Assembly (NCBI GenBank): GCA_036652795.1
Contig: JAVVVD010000008.1
Span: 1-64,000, forward strand
DNA length: 64,000 bases
Direction of reading: 5' to 3'
Origin: JAVVVD01 sp036652795
GTDB taxonomy: Bacteria > Bacillota > Clostridia > Christensenellales > CAG-138
Shown here: positions 49,727-59,276 of the stretch, piece by piece
Position numbering within the stretch: the stretch's first letter is position 1
Layout: each line of letters opens with the position of its first letter
The notes under the pieces: model-generated
Told to the model about the DNA's origin: nothing
Database searches by the model: none
Seen by the model: only the letters and a program-made list of their open reading frames with translations
Position numbers and translations under genes: made by a program

Positions 49727-50707
49727 ATGAAAGCAGTATTAAAATTTCTCGCACTGACGTTGGCCATAGTCTTTGTACTGCTCCCATCAACTGGGCTTGC
49801 CGACCTCGGCGGTTTTTCTGGTGATTCCAGCTATGGCGGCGGTAGCAGTGATTGGGGCAGCAGCAGCAGCAGCGATTGGGGCAGCAGCAGCAATGATTGG
49901 GACAGCAGTAGCGATTGGAATAATGACAGCGATAATAACAGTTCCTCCAACAGCAACGGCGTATATTTTTCCGGTAGCAATACCACCGATAACAACGATA
50001 CCTCGGATGACGGTGGCGGCCTAGGCTTCTGGCTGATACTTATGGCTGTTGGTGCAATAATATTTTTTGTTTTGAAGGCTGGTAAGGGCAAAAATGGCGG
50101 CGTTGCACCAGGGGCTGTTCCCACTTCGCAAGCCCTGCTCAAACCAATAAGCGAGCTTATTGCTCAAGACCCTGAGTTTTCCGAGGCCGCTTTGTGTGAT
50201 AAGCTTAGCAACCTATATGTACAGATGCAGAATGCATGCCAGAATAGAAATCTGGATCCCATGCGTGCAACATTTACAGATGCGCTGTATGCTCAGTTTG
50301 ATCGCCAACTCGACGCTTTAATTCAGGCACATCAAACCAACCGCATTGAGCGTATAAGCGTACTCGGCACACGCATAATGGGGTATATGCAGGATGATGT
50401 TAACGATATAATCATAGCACGCCTTCAAACACGCATTGTTGACTATGTTGTAGATGATATTACAGGCAATGTTGTACGTGGCAGCAATACCACCGAGCTG
50501 TTCATGGATTATGAGTGGACTCTTATCCGCACAAAGGGCAAGCAGACTGTTCAGCAGAATGGTGCTACACAAATACACTGCAATGCATGCGGTGCACCTG
50601 TGGACATAAATCACTCTGCCAAGTGTGAATACTGCGGTTCTATAGTCACCAGCTCTGATTACGACTGGGTAATATCGGCAATAAAGGGCATATCCCAACA
50701 TAGCTGA
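49727..50707 (+). CDS. Exported/membrane Tim44-like domain protein with Ser-Asp-Trp repeats and zinc ribbon
   Basis: 326 residues. A signal peptide (cleavage near GLA-DL) is followed by a low-complexity region (residues about 28-95) of repeated S/D/N/G with regularly placed DWG or DW units. A TM follows (about 99-118), then a Tim44/MBA1-like helical-sheet domain (about 130-270) and a C-terminal zinc ribbon (CNACGAPVDINHSAKCEYCGS). Similar proteins occur widely in Firmicutes without assigned function. If the signal peptide is cleaved, the Tim44-like and zinc parts lie in the cytoplasm, with the Ser/Asp tail outside. It is expressed alone. Confidence 0.8.
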   Translation: MKAVLKFLALTLAIVFVLLPSTGLADLGGFSGDSSYGGGSSDWGSSSSSDWGSSSNDWDSSSDWNNDSDNNSSSNSNGVYFSGSNTTDNNDTSDDGGGLGFWLILMAVGAIIFFVLKAGKGKNGGVAPGAVPTSQALLKPISELIAQDPEFSEAALCDKLSNLYVQMQNACQNRNLDPMRATFTDALYAQFDRQLDALIQAHQTNRIERISVLGTRIMGYMQDDVNDIIIARLQTRIVDYVVDDITGNVVRGSNTTELFMDYEWTLIRTKGKQTVQQNGATQIHCNACGAPVDINHSAKCEYCGSIVTSSDYDWVISAIKGISQHS

Positions 50708-50729
50708 GTTATATAAACATAGCTGATCC

Positions 50730-50762
50730 GTGGCGTCACAGCATCTGTGGCGCCACTTTTTG
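50730..50762 (+). terminator. Terminator of the Tim44-like gene
   Basis: GTGGCG-T-CACAG pairs with CTGTG-G-CGCCAC around CAT, followed by TTTTTG. One G-U pair. Confidence 0.9.
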
Positions 50763-50941
50763 ATTTATGTTTTGCACATTTGTTGACACGTAGTTGGATA
50801 TAAACTAAAATACCCTATATACACAATTAAATTCTGGAGCTTAAAATGCATAGTCTGACTTGATAGCATAGCAAATATGTCCGTATGGCGCCATTAACTT
50901 TGGCGTTTGTTTTGCGTTTAAATTCAGGAAGGATTGTGTAA

Positions 50942-52105
50942 ATGCGTTTAAAACGGAATATATGGCTCATGTATGCCATCGCCCTGTTGCAGGGTATGGT
51001 TTTTTATGGGCCCATCGCCACATTATATCGTCAGTCATCAGGCATCTCCATATTTCAAATCACAATAATCGAAAGCATTTCGCTTGCGCTTTGTTTGCTT
51101 CTGGAAATGCCCTGGGGGATTGTTGCCGATAAGATAGGCTACAGAAAAACCATGGTTTTTTGCTGCTGGCTGTACTTTCTCTCAAAGATAGTGTTCTGGA
51201 GGGCAACCGGTTTCCTGGGTTTTCTGCTTGAGCGAATCATGCTAAGTGTAATTATCGCAGGTTTATCAGGTGTTGAAAGCAGCATATTGTACCTGTCATG
51301 CGACAAGGATGAATCCCAAAAGGTATTTGGCATATACAATAATCTGATAACAACAGGTCTGTTGCTATCTGCCGCTGTTTACACAGGGATTGCAAGTGAT
51401 GACTATAGGCTGAGTGGACTTCTAACGGTTGTCAGTTATGGATTAGCCGCTCTGCTTGCGCTGGGACTTCGCGAGGTCCGTTGCAATGAGGTCTCGCGGC
51501 CATCCACAATAACGGAATTCCTTGCTTTGCTTAAACAAACATTGAAGAATAAACATCTTCTTTTATTTCTTATAGGCATAGCGCTTCTTAATGAAACACA
51601 CCAGACTATAACGGTTTTTTTCAATCAGCTCCAGTATGTAAGCTGCGGCCTTTCAGGCGTGTCAATTGGGAAGATATATATTGCGGTTACAATCATTGGG
51701 CTAGGCGGTATGTTTTCTGCCAAGCTTACCCGAAGATTTGGGGTAATGCCACTATCCGCAACACTTTATGCTATTGCCGCTGCGTCATGCATAACACTCG
51801 CTTTCACGCGCAACGCAATGCTCTCCATCGCCGCAATAATGCTCCTTCGATTGAGCTTCAGCTTATTTCAGCCACTGCAACTGGATTTGCAAAATAAGCA
51901 GGTCGCCACCAACAATCGCGCCACCGCTCTAAGCATCAATGCCGTGCTTATCGACAGCGTAGGCATCGGAACAAACATCATATTTGGAAAGCTAGCTGAT
52001 GCCGATTTAGCATCGGCTATGGTCTTTGGCGCAGGCGCATGCATAGTTGGCCTTGTATTGTTTGCAGTATGGTACCGACATTACAAACAAAAAATACCGC
52101 GGTAG
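50942..52105 (+). CDS. Major facilitator superfamily transporter
   Basis: 387 residues with about 12 TM segments. The loop 2-3 motif is DKIGYRKTMVF (consensus DRxGRR) and the N-terminal half starts MYAIALLQGMVFYGPIATLYRQ. The substrate is unknown; it resembles drug/sugar efflux MFS members of Clostridia. RBS GGAAGG. It stands between the Tim44-like gene and a terminator shared with the ribosomal operon. Confidence 0.92.
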   Translation: MRLKRNIWLMYAIALLQGMVFYGPIATLYRQSSGISIFQITIIESISLALCLLLEMPWGIVADKIGYRKTMVFCCWLYFLSKIVFWRATGFLGFLLERIMLSVIIAGLSGVESSILYLSCDKDESQKVFGIYNNLITTGLLLSAAVYTGIASDDYRLSGLLTVVSYGLAALLALGLREVRCNEVSRPSTITEFLALLKQTLKNKHLLLFLIGIALLNETHQTITVFFNQLQYVSCGLSGVSIGKIYIAVTIIGLGGMFSAKLTRRFGVMPLSATLYAIAAASCITLAFTRNAMLSIAAIMLLRLSFSLFQPLQLDLQNKQVATNNRATALSINAVLIDSVGIGTNIIFGKLADADLASAMVFGAGACIVGLVLFAVWYRHYKQKIPR

Positions 52106-52143
52106 CCATTAGGCGCAAACCTAATATTGATCTCGCAACACAA

Positions 52144-52184
52144 AAAGAGCGCGCACATCGGCTTGATATGCGCGCTCTTTGTTT
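52144..52184. terminator. Bidirectional terminator MFS / alpha operon
   Basis: AAAGAGCGCGCA and TGCGCGCTCTTT form a perfect 12-bp stem with a 13-nt loop; GTTT follows on the plus strand and TTGTG on the minus strand. It ends the ribosomal protein supercluster. Confidence 0.9.
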
Positions 52185-52201
52185 AACACTTGTTGTTTTG
52201 G

Positions 52202-52693
52202 TTAGATAAGCTCTAACACTGCCATTTCAGTGGCATCGCCGCGGCGTGGGCCCATCTTAAGGATGCGGGTATAGCCGCCATTACGTCCGTCATACTTGGG
52301 TGCTATCTCACGGAACAGCTTCTCCACGACGGGATGAGCAACGTCCTTTGTGCGCTCCTTGTAATCGGATTTGGATTCCTTATCCTTCTTTGTCTCGGGT
52401 ATATCGTAAAGATACGACATTATCTGCCTGCGAGCATGAAGCTTGGATGGCAGATCATTGACAGATTCGACCTTGACGATCTGCATTTTATCGTTTTTGG
52501 TCTCTTTCTCAACGGTAACTGTGTTTTTATATTCCTTTACGGCGAGAGTTATAAGCTTCTCGGCGATTGGACGTACTTCCTTTGCGCGGTATACAGTGGT
52601 TACGATCTTGCCGTTCCACAGCAGCGCGGTGGCCAGGTTGCGCAGCATTGCATCACGCTGGTCGCTTGCCTTGCCAAGTTTACGGTTTGGCAT
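52202..52693 (-). CDS. rplQ: Ribosomal protein L17, with Lys/Glu-rich insertions
   Basis: 163 residues against about 120 in B. subtilis. The conserved ends ([42 protein letters not shown]) are normal. Extra sequence lies at about residues 54-82 (before LHARRQ) and about 97-112 ([18 protein letters not shown]). RBS GGAGG. Last gene of the alpha operon. The insertions are charged and probably surface-exposed on the ribosome. Confidence 0.96.
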   Translation of the reverse strand: MPNRKLGKASDQRDAMLRNLATALLWNGKIVTTVYRAKEVRPIAEKLITLAVKEYKNTVTVEKETKNDKMQIVKVESVNDLPSKLHARRQIMSYLYDIPETKKDKESKSDYKERTKDVAHPVVEKLFREIAPKYDGRNGGYTRILKMGPRRGDATEMAVLELI

Positions 52694-52710
52694 GTTACTT
52701 CCTCCTTGTA

Positions 52711-53652
52711 TTAGTCTTCATTGTTGCGGAGTGAAAGGCCAAGGCCAACCAGCTTTTGCTGGACCTCCTCGAGCGACTTGCGGCCGAGGTTTCTGACCTT
52801 CATCATCTCTTCTTCATTGCGCTGCACAAGCTCGTCTACCGTGTTTATGCCTGCGCGCTTAAGACAATTATAGGAGCGGACAGAGAGATCCAACTCTTCG
52901 ATGGTCATCTCGAGTATTTTCTCCTTCTTGTCCTCCTCCTTCTCAACCATTATTTCCACACCCTGTACGTGGTCGGTCAGGTTGATAAACAGCATAAGAT
53001 GCTCTGTAAGTATCTTTGCGGCAAGGCTAACAGCCTCATCCGGCTTTATGCTGCCATCCGACCATACCTCAAGCATAAGCTTGTCGTAGTCGGTTATCTG
53101 GCCAACTCGTGTGTCTGCCACACGGAAATTCACCTTTTTTATGGGTGTGTATATGGAGTCCACGGCAATCTGCCCTATTGGCATATCCGGTTTTTTATTT
53201 CTATCGGCGGAAACGTAACCGCGTCCGTGCTCAAGAACTATCTCCATATAAAGCTTGGCGTTTGCGCCCAGCGTTGCAATGTGCAGCTCCGGATTGACGA
53301 TCTCTATGTCTGAATCGACTATCATATCGCCCGCCCTGACCTCTCGCTCGCCCCTCGCATCGATTATTACCCGCTTGGGACCATCCGAGTGCATCTTCAC
53401 ACAAAGCTCTTTGAGGTTGAGGATAATTTCCGTGACGTCTTCCTTGACGCCTTCAACGGTAGAAAACTCATGCAATACCCCGTCGATCTTGACTGAGGAT
53501 ACCGCAACGCCCGGCAAAGAGGAAAGCAGTACACGGCGCAATGAATTGCCCAATGTTGTACCAAAACCGCGCTCAAGAGGCTCAACGGTAAACACACCGT
53601 ATTGTTCGCTGAGCTCCGAACACTCAATTTTGGGTCTTTCAATTTCTATCAT
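52711..53652 (-). CDS. rpoA: RNA polymerase subunit alpha
   Basis: 313 residues from [10 protein letters not shown], with GAGGGG upstream; a start 45 bases earlier is not supported. The N-terminal assembly domain ([20 protein letters not shown]) and the C-terminal domain ([31 protein letters not shown]), which contacts UP elements and activators, are joined by an acidic linker ([10 protein letters not shown]). It sits between rpsD and rplQ as usual. Confidence 0.98.
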   Translation of the reverse strand: MIEIERPKIECSELSEQYGVFTVEPLERGFGTTLGNSLRRVLLSSLPGVAVSSVKIDGVLHEFSTVEGVKEDVTEIILNLKELCVKMHSDGPKRVIIDARGEREVRAGDMIVDSDIEIVNPELHIATLGANAKLYMEIVLEHGRGYVSADRNKKPDMPIGQIAVDSIYTPIKKVNFRVADTRVGQITDYDKLMLEVWSDGSIKPDEAVSLAAKILTEHLMLFINLTDHVQGVEIMVEKEEDKKEKILEMTIEELDLSVRSYNCLKRAGINTVDELVQRNEEEMMKVRNLGRKSLEEVQQKLVGLGLSLRNNED

Positions 53653-53712
53653 GCAATATATCCCCTCTCTTGAATACTGGTCGGTCGATAAGGGCAACAG
53701 ATATCCAAAGCA

Positions 53713-54342
53713 TTACCTTGAATAGAACTCTACGATGAGATGCTCCTCGATTGTGAGGTCAATATCATCGCGCTGTGGCAATGCCACAATCTTGCCCGTA
53801 AGATTGGCCGCATCCAGCTCCAGCCATTTGGGAATAGGCTTTGCAGCGCCCTGCTCACGCAGATCCTTAAGGTGTTCTATATCGCGGCTGCGCTCTTTCA
53901 CAGTGATCACCTGACCGGGTTTCACGAGGAAAGAAGCAATGTCAACCTTCTTACCGTCCACACAGATGTGGCCGTGGTTTACCATTTGCCTCGCCATTGG
54001 GCGGCTCTCGCCCAGCGCAAGACGATAAACAACGTTATCTAGTCTGCGCTCAAGCATGCAAAGCATGTTTTCGCCTGTAACACCATGCATATTTGACGCT
54101 AATGTATAGTATTTCCTGAATTGGGATTCCAATACACCGTACGCGCGGCGGCACTTCTGTTTTTCACGAAGCTGGATTCCGTATTCCGATGGTTTCCTTG
54201 CCCTTGCCTGACCATGTTGTCCTGGAGGGGTGTGGCGCTTAACAACGGCACACTTTGCAGTATAACAACGGTCGCCCTTCAAAAACAGCTTTACGCCTTC
54301 CCTGCGGCACTGTCTGCAAACGGAATCTGTATATCTTGCCAT
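53713..54342 (-). CDS. rpsD: Ribosomal protein S4 (zinc-binding form)
   Basis: 209 residues from MARYTDSVC (AGGAGG upstream). The N-terminus has four Cys ([23 protein letters not shown] split), the zinc type. The S4 RNA-binding domain is [29 protein letters not shown]4 initiates 30S assembly and can repress its own operon in other bacteria. Confidence 0.97.
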   Translation of the reverse strand: MARYTDSVCRQCRREGVKLFLKGDRCYTAKCAVVKRHTPPGQHGQARARKPSEYGIQLREKQKCRRAYGVLESQFRKYYTLASNMHGVTGENMLCMLERRLDNVVYRLALGESRPMARQMVNHGHICVDGKKVDIASFLVKPGQVITVKERSRDIEHLKDLREQGAAKPIPKWLELDAANLTGKIVALPQRDDIDLTIEEHLIVEFYSR

Positions 54343-54356
54343 AATCGTTTGCCTCC

Positions 54357-54764
54357 TTAAACTCTTCTGCGTTTGGGCGGACGGCATCCGTTATGCGGGA
54401 TAGGCGTCACGTCCTTGATCATGTTAACATCCAGTCCGGCAGACTGCAAAGCCCTTATAGCGGATTCGCGTCCTGAGCCGGGGCCCTTCACATAGACCTC
54501 AACCGTACGAAGGCCATGCTCCATAGCGGCCTTGGCAGCGGTTTCAGCAGCCATCTGAGCGGCAAACGGAGTGCTCTTTCTGGAGCCACGGAAGCCTAAG
54601 CCGCCTGCTGACGCCCATGAAAGTGCATTTCCCTGTATGTCAGTGATAGTAACCATTGTGTTGTTGAAGGAGGAACGGATATGCGCGGCGCCACGCTCGA
54701 TGTTCTTCTTCTCACGACGCTTGCGGGATACGGCTTTTTTGACTTTTGCAACAGCTTTTGCCAT
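54357..54764 (-). CDS. rpsK: Ribosomal protein S11
   Basis: 135 residues. A lysine-rich N-terminus ([15 protein letters not shown]) is followed by the conserved [37 protein letters not shown] and the C-terminal [18 protein letters not shown]. It shapes the platform and mRNA exit site with S7. RBS AGGAGG. Confidence 0.98.
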   Translation of the reverse strand: MAKAVAKVKKAVSRKRREKKNIERGAAHIRSSFNNTMVTITDIQGNALSWASAGGLGFRGSRKSTPFAAQMAAETAAKAAMEHGLRTVEVYVKGPGSGRESAIRALQSAGLDVNMIKDVTPIPHNGCRPPKRRRV

Positions 54765-54777
54765 TTTTCATTCCTCC

Positions 54778-55146
54778 TTATTTCTTCCTGCCGCCCACGG
54801 CGCGTTTAGGTCCCTTGCGGGTGCGGGCGTTCTGCTTTGTGCTCTGTCCGCGCACGGGCAAGCCCTTGCGATGACGTACTCCACGATAGCAACCTATCTC
54901 CATAAGACGTTTGATGTTCATCGAAGTCTCACGTCTGAGGTCGCCTTCTACCTTTACGCTGTGGTCGATGTAATCTCTTAGCTTACTGACATCCCCCTCA
55001 GACAGATCCCTTACGCGGGCGTCGGGATCCACTCCTGTGGCTTTCAGGATGTCGGTCGCAGTTTTGCGGCCAATACCATAGATATATGTAAGGCCGATCT
55101 CGACTCGTTTGTCCTTTGGCAAGTCTACGCCAGAAATACGTGCCAT
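54778..55146 (-). CDS. rpsM: Ribosomal protein S13
   Basis: 122 residues. [25 protein letters not shown] with the helix-two turns-helix, and the basic tail ([17 protein letters not shown]) that contacts the P-site tRNA. RBS GGAGGTG. It is preceded by an unusually long spacer from rpmJ. Confidence 0.98.
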   Translation of the reverse strand: MARISGVDLPKDKRVEIGLTYIYGIGRKTATDILKATGVDPDARVRDLSEGDVSKLRDYIDHSVKVEGDLRRETSMNIKRLMEIGCYRGVRHRKGLPVRGQSTKQNARTRKGPKRAVGGRKK

Positions 55147-55293
55147 ATAACTTGTACACCTCCGTAATTTTTGGTTGAGTCAATGTATTATCGATCCTGC
55201 TCGGTTCCACGATTATAAGTCGCAGCAGCCGCCCAAGCAGGGAATTTTCATTTCCGTCCACTTGCGGTGGACGGCGTTTAGCAAGGCCTGCTC
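55147..55293 (-). promoter_or_regulatory. Structured 147-base spacer between rpmJ and rpsM
   Basis: Ribosomal genes here are otherwise packed within a few tens of bases. The spacer has a perfect 8-bp hairpin, CCGTCCAC/GTGGACGG (55254-55261, 55267-55274), just after rpmJ, and a TATAAT about 80 bases before rpsM without a good -35. It could be an S4-type autoregulatory leader or an internal promoter; neither is shown. Confidence 0.4.
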
Positions 55294-55407
55294 TTAGCCC
55301 TGCTTCTGTTTATGCTTCGGGTTATCGCAGATGACCATCACGCGGCCCTTGCGTTTGATTATCTTGCACTTTTCACAGATCGGTTTTACCGAAGGCCTGA
55401 CTTTCAT
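55294..55407 (-). CDS. rpmJ: Ribosomal protein L36
   Basis: 37 residues: [17 protein letters not shown] followed by [20 protein letters not shown]. Three Cys and a His form the zinc site (C-x2-C...C...H), so this is the C+ form. Start and stop are clear, RBS GGAGG. It lies between infA and rpsM, the standard place. Confidence 0.98.
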   Translation of the reverse strand: MKVRPSVKPICEKCKIIKRKGRVMVICDNPKHKQKQG

Positions 55408-55425
55408 CTTTTTTTCCTCCTGTTA

Positions 55426-55647
55426 TCAGTTCTTTGCACGCCATGTGATGCGGCCGCGCGTCAAGTCATATGGGGACAGCTCGACTGTCACCTTATCACC
55501 CGGCAATATCCTGATGAAGTTCATCCTGAGCTTGCCGGAAATATGCGCCAGGATTTTATGGCCGTTACCTAATTCAACCTCGAACATCGCATTCGGGAAA
55601 GAATCCGTAACAACGCCCTCAACTTCAATAACATCCGTTTTAGACAA
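55426..55647 (-). CDS. infA: Translation initiation factor IF-1
   Basis: 73 residues from a TTG start ([12 protein letters not shown]), preceded by GAGGAGG six bases upstream and matching the family start; a longer frame overlaps the KOW gene. OB fold with [26 protein letters not shown] split over strands. It occupies the A site during initiation. The start is one base after the KOW gene stop, so the two are coupled. Confidence 0.96.
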   Translation of the reverse strand: MSKTDVIEVEGVVTDSFPNAMFEVELGNGHKILAHISGKLRMNFIRILPGDKVTVELSPYDLTRGRITWRAKN

Positions 55648-55648
55648 G

Positions 55649-55939
55649 CTACCCCTCCTCGATCTCACTGTCATGGTTATAGCCAAGGTTCAGCAGGCCT
55701 TTACGGATAAATGCATCCGTCACGCCCGTTTCGCCCCCCAGCTTATCGCAAACATCTAACCTTGAATTTTCAAAGCGAAGATGCTTGAGCTTCTTTTTCT
55801 TTGGGCGATCCAGCCTGTGCGTTTGACCGTCTGCAATCAACAGATGTCCCTCGTCAGCTATACCAACCACCACAAAGCTGCGCCTCATATCACGGCCTGC
55901 CTTTGATATCACAACGCGCCCGATAATATCGTCATCCAT
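55649..55939 (-). CDS. KOW-domain RNA-binding protein (L14e/L6e-like)
   Basis: 96 residues. [20 protein letters not shown] is a KOW motif, and the rest resembles the short bacterial proteins annotated as ribosomal L14E/L6E/L27E-like. Position between map and infA is conserved in Clostridia. It overlaps map by eight bases. Its function is not settled; ribosome or RNA binding is the likely role. Confidence 0.88.
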   Translation of the reverse strand: MDDDIIGRVVISKAGRDMRRSFVVVGIADEGHLLIADGQTHRLDRPKKKKLKHLRFENSRLDVCDKLGGETGVTDAFIRKGLLNLGYNHDSEIEEG

Positions 55940-56702
55940 GCGTCCCTCCGCTTAATGTAAGCAGCTGTGCGCCCTCATCGGTTATCACTATTGTGTTTTC
56001 ATAGTGCGCGCTCGGTAGTCCGTCGCTTGTCTGTACCGTCCAACCGTCCGAAAGCTGTACAACGTCGCGCGTACCAAGGTTTATCATTGGCTCAACCGCT
56101 ATCGTCATACCGGATACCAACTTTACGCCTCTGCCCATACGGCTGTCAATAAAGTTAGGCACATCTGGCTGCTCATGCATATGCGTTCCTATTCCATGAC
56201 CTATAAGCTCTCGTACCACCGTATATCCGTTGCTTTCAGCATGTGTTTGTATCGCTGCCGAAATATCTGATATATGATTGCCAGGTATTGCGCGCTCGAT
56301 ACCCTTGAAGAAGCACTCGCGCGTTATCTCTACCAGTCGCTTTACCTCCGGCTTCACGTTGCCTATCAGCAGCGTGCGTGCCGCGTCGCCATGCCAGCCT
56401 GCCTTCTGTGCGCCAACATCAACACTGAGTATATCTCCATCACGCAGTCTGTAATCGCCTGGAATCCCATGCACCACCTGACAGTTTACCGAGGTGCAGA
56501 TGCTCTTGGGGTATCCGTTATAACCCAGAAACGATGGCTCTGCGCCACTCGACCTTATGAAGGCCGCAGCTTCCTTATCCAGCCATTCGGTGGAAACCCC
56601 CTCTTTGGCTAGCCTGGATAGCAATTCAAGCGTTTCTTCAACGATTCTTCCAGCCTCGCGCATCTTTTGGATGTCCGCGGCGCTCTTTATCGTGATGCCC
56701 AT
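55932..56702 (-). CDS. map: Methionine aminopeptidase, type I
   Basis: 256 residues from the ATG that overlaps the adk stop (TGATG). Metal ligands: D in LSVDVGAQKAGWHGDAAR (two Asp), H in GHGIGTHMHEQPDVPNF, and two Glu (VEPMINLG; YENTIVI). It removes the initiator Met. No N-terminal SEC-C zinc motif. Confidence 0.97.
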   Translation of the reverse strand: MGITIKSAADIQKMREAGRIVEETLELLSRLAKEGVSTEWLDKEAAAFIRSSGAEPSFLGYNGYPKSICTSVNCQVVHGIPGDYRLRDGDILSVDVGAQKAGWHGDAARTLLIGNVKPEVKRLVEITRECFFKGIERAIPGNHISDISAAIQTHAESNGYTVVRELIGHGIGTHMHEQPDVPNFIDSRMGRGVKLVSGMTIAVEPMINLGTRDVVQLSDGWTVQTSDGLPSAHYENTIVITDEGAQLLTLSGGTHG

Positions 56703-57325
56703 CACAGATTCTCCAGCATCGTTCTGATCGATTCAAATACCGTATCTGGATGCATGTTGCCATCCACATTCATGAGCGCTCCCCTATCGTCGTAGTAATC
56801 AATAAGAGGCTGCGTCTTGTCCGTATACACAAGGATACGGTTTTTTATCGTTTCCGGTTTATCATCATCCCTTATATACAATTCACCGCCGCACTTATCG
56901 CACTCAGGCTTGTTGTATGAAGATATATGATAGACCGCTCCGCACCCGCGGCACATGCGCCTGCCGCCTACGCGGTCAATGAGCGCCTCTGCGGGCACAT
57001 CTATATTTATTACCATGTCAATGTTCGAAATATTGCCAAGCGCATCAGCCTGGGCGATTGTTCTTGGAAATCCGTCCAGCAAAAACCCATTCTTGCAGTC
57101 TGGTTCCACGATCCTGTCCCTTACCATATCTATTATTACATCATCAGGAACAAGCTCACCCGCATCTATGTAGCTGCGCGCCTTTTTACCCAACTGTGTA
57201 CCATCGCGCATCTGCCTACGCAGCATATCACCGGTGGATATGTGAGCAAGTTTAAACCGCTCACATATCCGCTCGGCTTGAGTACCCTTCCCCGCACCCG
57301 GCGGGCCTAAAAATACCAATCTCAT
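56702..57325 (-). CDS. adk: Adenylate kinase (zinc-LID type)
   Basis: 207 residues from MRLVFLGPPG, a start that suits GAGG nine bases upstream. P loop GPPGAGKGTQ, NMP-binding STGDMLR, and a LID with four Cys (CRGCGAVYH...CDKCG) that bind zinc, the Gram-positive form. It equilibrates ATP, ADP and AMP. Between secY and map as usual. Confidence 0.97.
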   Translation of the reverse strand: MRLVFLGPPGAGKGTQAERICERFKLAHISTGDMLRRQMRDGTQLGKKARSYIDAGELVPDDVIIDMVRDRIVEPDCKNGFLLDGFPRTIAQADALGNISNIDMVINIDVPAEALIDRVGGRRMCRGCGAVYHISSYNKPECDKCGGELYIRDDDKPETIKNRILVYTDKTQPLIDYYDDRGALMNVDGNMHPDTVFESIRTMLENL

Positions 57326-57342
57326 TGTATTATGCCTCACGC

Positions 57343-58629
57343 TCAACCCAAGAAGCCCTTGTAATGGCGCATCAGCATCAATGATTCCAGCTGTTCGCTG
57401 GTTTCAAGTGCCACACTTACCATTATCAAAATGCTTGTTGGTCCAAACATGCTGTTCAATCCGAATGAATGCATCACTACAGCAGGGATTATCGCAATAC
57501 ACATAAGGAAAACTGCTCCAAACAACGTAAGACGGCTGGTTATCTTAGCCAGATAATCACTTGTTGGCCTACCTGGGCGGATACCCGGAATAAAGCCACC
57601 GTTCTGTTGCAGATTTTTACTTATCTCAACCGGGTTAAACGTGATGGTTGTATAGAAGTACGCAAAGCCAAGTATCAGCAACGCGTAGATTAAATAGTAC
57701 ACCACTGTTCCCTGTGAAAGATAGTTTGCGTAAAATCTTGTAAAAGCACTTGCCTCCGCGATATTGGTCAGATAGTTCGGATCAGCTATTTGAATTATCA
57801 TCGTTGGAAACTGGATTATTGTCATAGCCAGTATCAGCGGCATAACTCCGTTAGCATTCGCTTTAAGAGGTATATGCGAGGTCTGTCCGCCATACATCTT
57901 ACGGCCAACAACCTTTTTTGCATACTGCACAGATATGCGGCGTACCGCCTTATCCACCATAACAACACCTGCTACAAGCACAACCACAATAAGCAACAAC
58001 GCCGGCAGTATCCACCACTGGTATGTGTTGGTTACGAACACACCGCTTATGAAGCTCACAATTACCCTTGGAACCTGAGAGCAGATAGAAGCGAATATGA
58101 TAAAGGAAACACCATTGCCGATGCCCTTTTCTGTTATTCTCTCACCCAACCACACCAGGAATGCTGTGCCTGCGGTACAAGTTATGCCTATGGTAGCGTA
58201 GGTGAAGAAGCTTGTGTCCTTAACCACGCCTGCACCCAGACTTATCACTATGCCAATGCTCTGCACCAATGCCAAACCGATACCAACATAGCGGGTGATG
58301 CGTTCGATCTTCTGTTTGCCGTCCTCCTCCTTAGCCATACGTTCCAAAGAAGGAATGGCTATGGTGAGCAGCTGAATGATTATCGAACCGGTTATGTAAG
58401 GCGTAATGCCCATCGCAAAGATGGTAAACTGCCCGAATGAACCACCAGAAAGTAGGTTGAGGAAGCTTAGGATATCATAATCTGTTGCATATTTGGCTAT
58501 GGCCTCGGCGTTAACGCCAGGCACCGGAATAAAGCAACCCAGTCTGTATATCACTATCAAAATCAGCGTATACAGCATCTTGGTACGGATATCCTTGATC
58601 TTCCAGGCATTTATGAGCGTCTTTAACAT
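57343..58629 (-). CDS. secY: SecY, preprotein translocase channel subunit
   Basis: 428 residues, ten TM segments. MLYTLILIVIYRLGCFIPVPGV at TM1, the plug region after it (LNLLSGGSFGQFTIFAMGI) and PGIRPGRPTSDYL in the C5 ribosome-binding loop area. Forms the SecYEG channel. Its start overlaps the rplO stop by one base. Confidence 0.98.
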   Translation of the reverse strand: MLKTLINAWKIKDIRTKMLYTLILIVIYRLGCFIPVPGVNAEAIAKYATDYDILSFLNLLSGGSFGQFTIFAMGITPYITGSIIIQLLTIAIPSLERMAKEEDGKQKIERITRYVGIGLALVQSIGIVISLGAGVVKDTSFFTYATIGITCTAGTAFLVWLGERITEKGIGNGVSFIIFASICSQVPRVIVSFISGVFVTNTYQWWILPALLLIVVVLVAGVVMVDKAVRRISVQYAKKVVGRKMYGGQTSHIPLKANANGVMPLILAMTIIQFPTMIIQIADPNYLTNIAEASAFTRFYANYLSQGTVVYYLIYALLILGFAYFYTTITFNPVEISKNLQQNGGFIPGIRPGRPTSDYLAKITSRLTLFGAVFLMCIAIIPAVVMHSFGLNSMFGPTSILIMVSVALETSEQLESLMLMRHYKGFLG

Positions 58630-59069
58630 TAGACCACCTCAACAGTTCCGCCCGCGGCCTCAATGGCTTTCTGGGCCGTCTCTGAAAACTTTGCAGCCTT
58701 AACGTCCAAGCGCTTTGTGAGCTCTCCGCGGCCCAAAACCTTGAGGCCGTCCTTTTCGATCTTGCTGATAATGCGCTTTTCATGCAGCATCTCAGCAGTT
58801 ACAACCATACCATCATCAAGCCTGTTTAGTTCTGAAACGTTGATAACGGTATACTCTTTTGCAAATATATTGGTGAAGCCACGCTTGGGCAAGCGGCGCG
58901 CAAGTGGCATTTGGCCGCCTTCGAAACCGTTCTTCTTGCTGCCGCTTCTGGCCTTTTGACCTTTATGGCCCATGCCGGCAGTTTTGCCCAAACCGGAGCC
59001 GGTGCCGCGGCCAACGCGCTTAGGGGCGCTTGTTGATCCTTCCGCGGGCTTTAACTCATGTAGTCTCAT
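58629..59069 (-). CDS. rplO: Ribosomal protein L15
   Basis: 146 residues. The glycine-rich N-terminal extension ([20 protein letters not shown]) is typical, as is RRLPKRGF. It is an early assembly protein near the 50S exit area. RBS GGGGAGG. Confidence 0.98.
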   Translation of the reverse strand: MRLHELKPAEGSTSAPKRVGRGTGSGLGKTAGMGHKGQKARSGSKKNGFEGGQMPLARRLPKRGFTNIFAKEYTVINVSELNRLDDGMVVTAEMLHEKRIISKIEKDGLKVLGRGELTKRLDVKAAKFSETAQKAIEAAGGTVEVV

Positions 59070-59084
59070 TGCTAACCTCCCCGA

Positions 59085-59264
59085 TTAAACTTCTTCAACC
59101 TTGACAAGGTGCTTCACCTTAAATATCATGCCGCGAACACATGCATTGTCAGGCTTGATAACGGTGCTATTTGTCTTATGAAGGCCCAGAGCTTCTACAG
59201 TCGCCTTCTGATCCTTGAGGGCGCCGATGGTGCTCTTGGCGAGCGTTACTTTTAAATTAGCCAT
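59085..59264 (-). CDS. rpmD: Ribosomal protein L30
   Basis: 59 residues: [20 protein letters not shown], then [11 protein letters not shown] and a C-terminal [17 protein letters not shown]. These are the conserved L30 points. RBS AGGAGG. It lies between rpsE and rplO as expected. Confidence 0.98.
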   Translation of the reverse strand: MANLKVTLAKSTIGALKDQKATVEALGLHKTNSTVIKPDNACVRGMIFKVKHLVKVEEV

Positions 59265-59276
59265 TTATGCCTCCTA

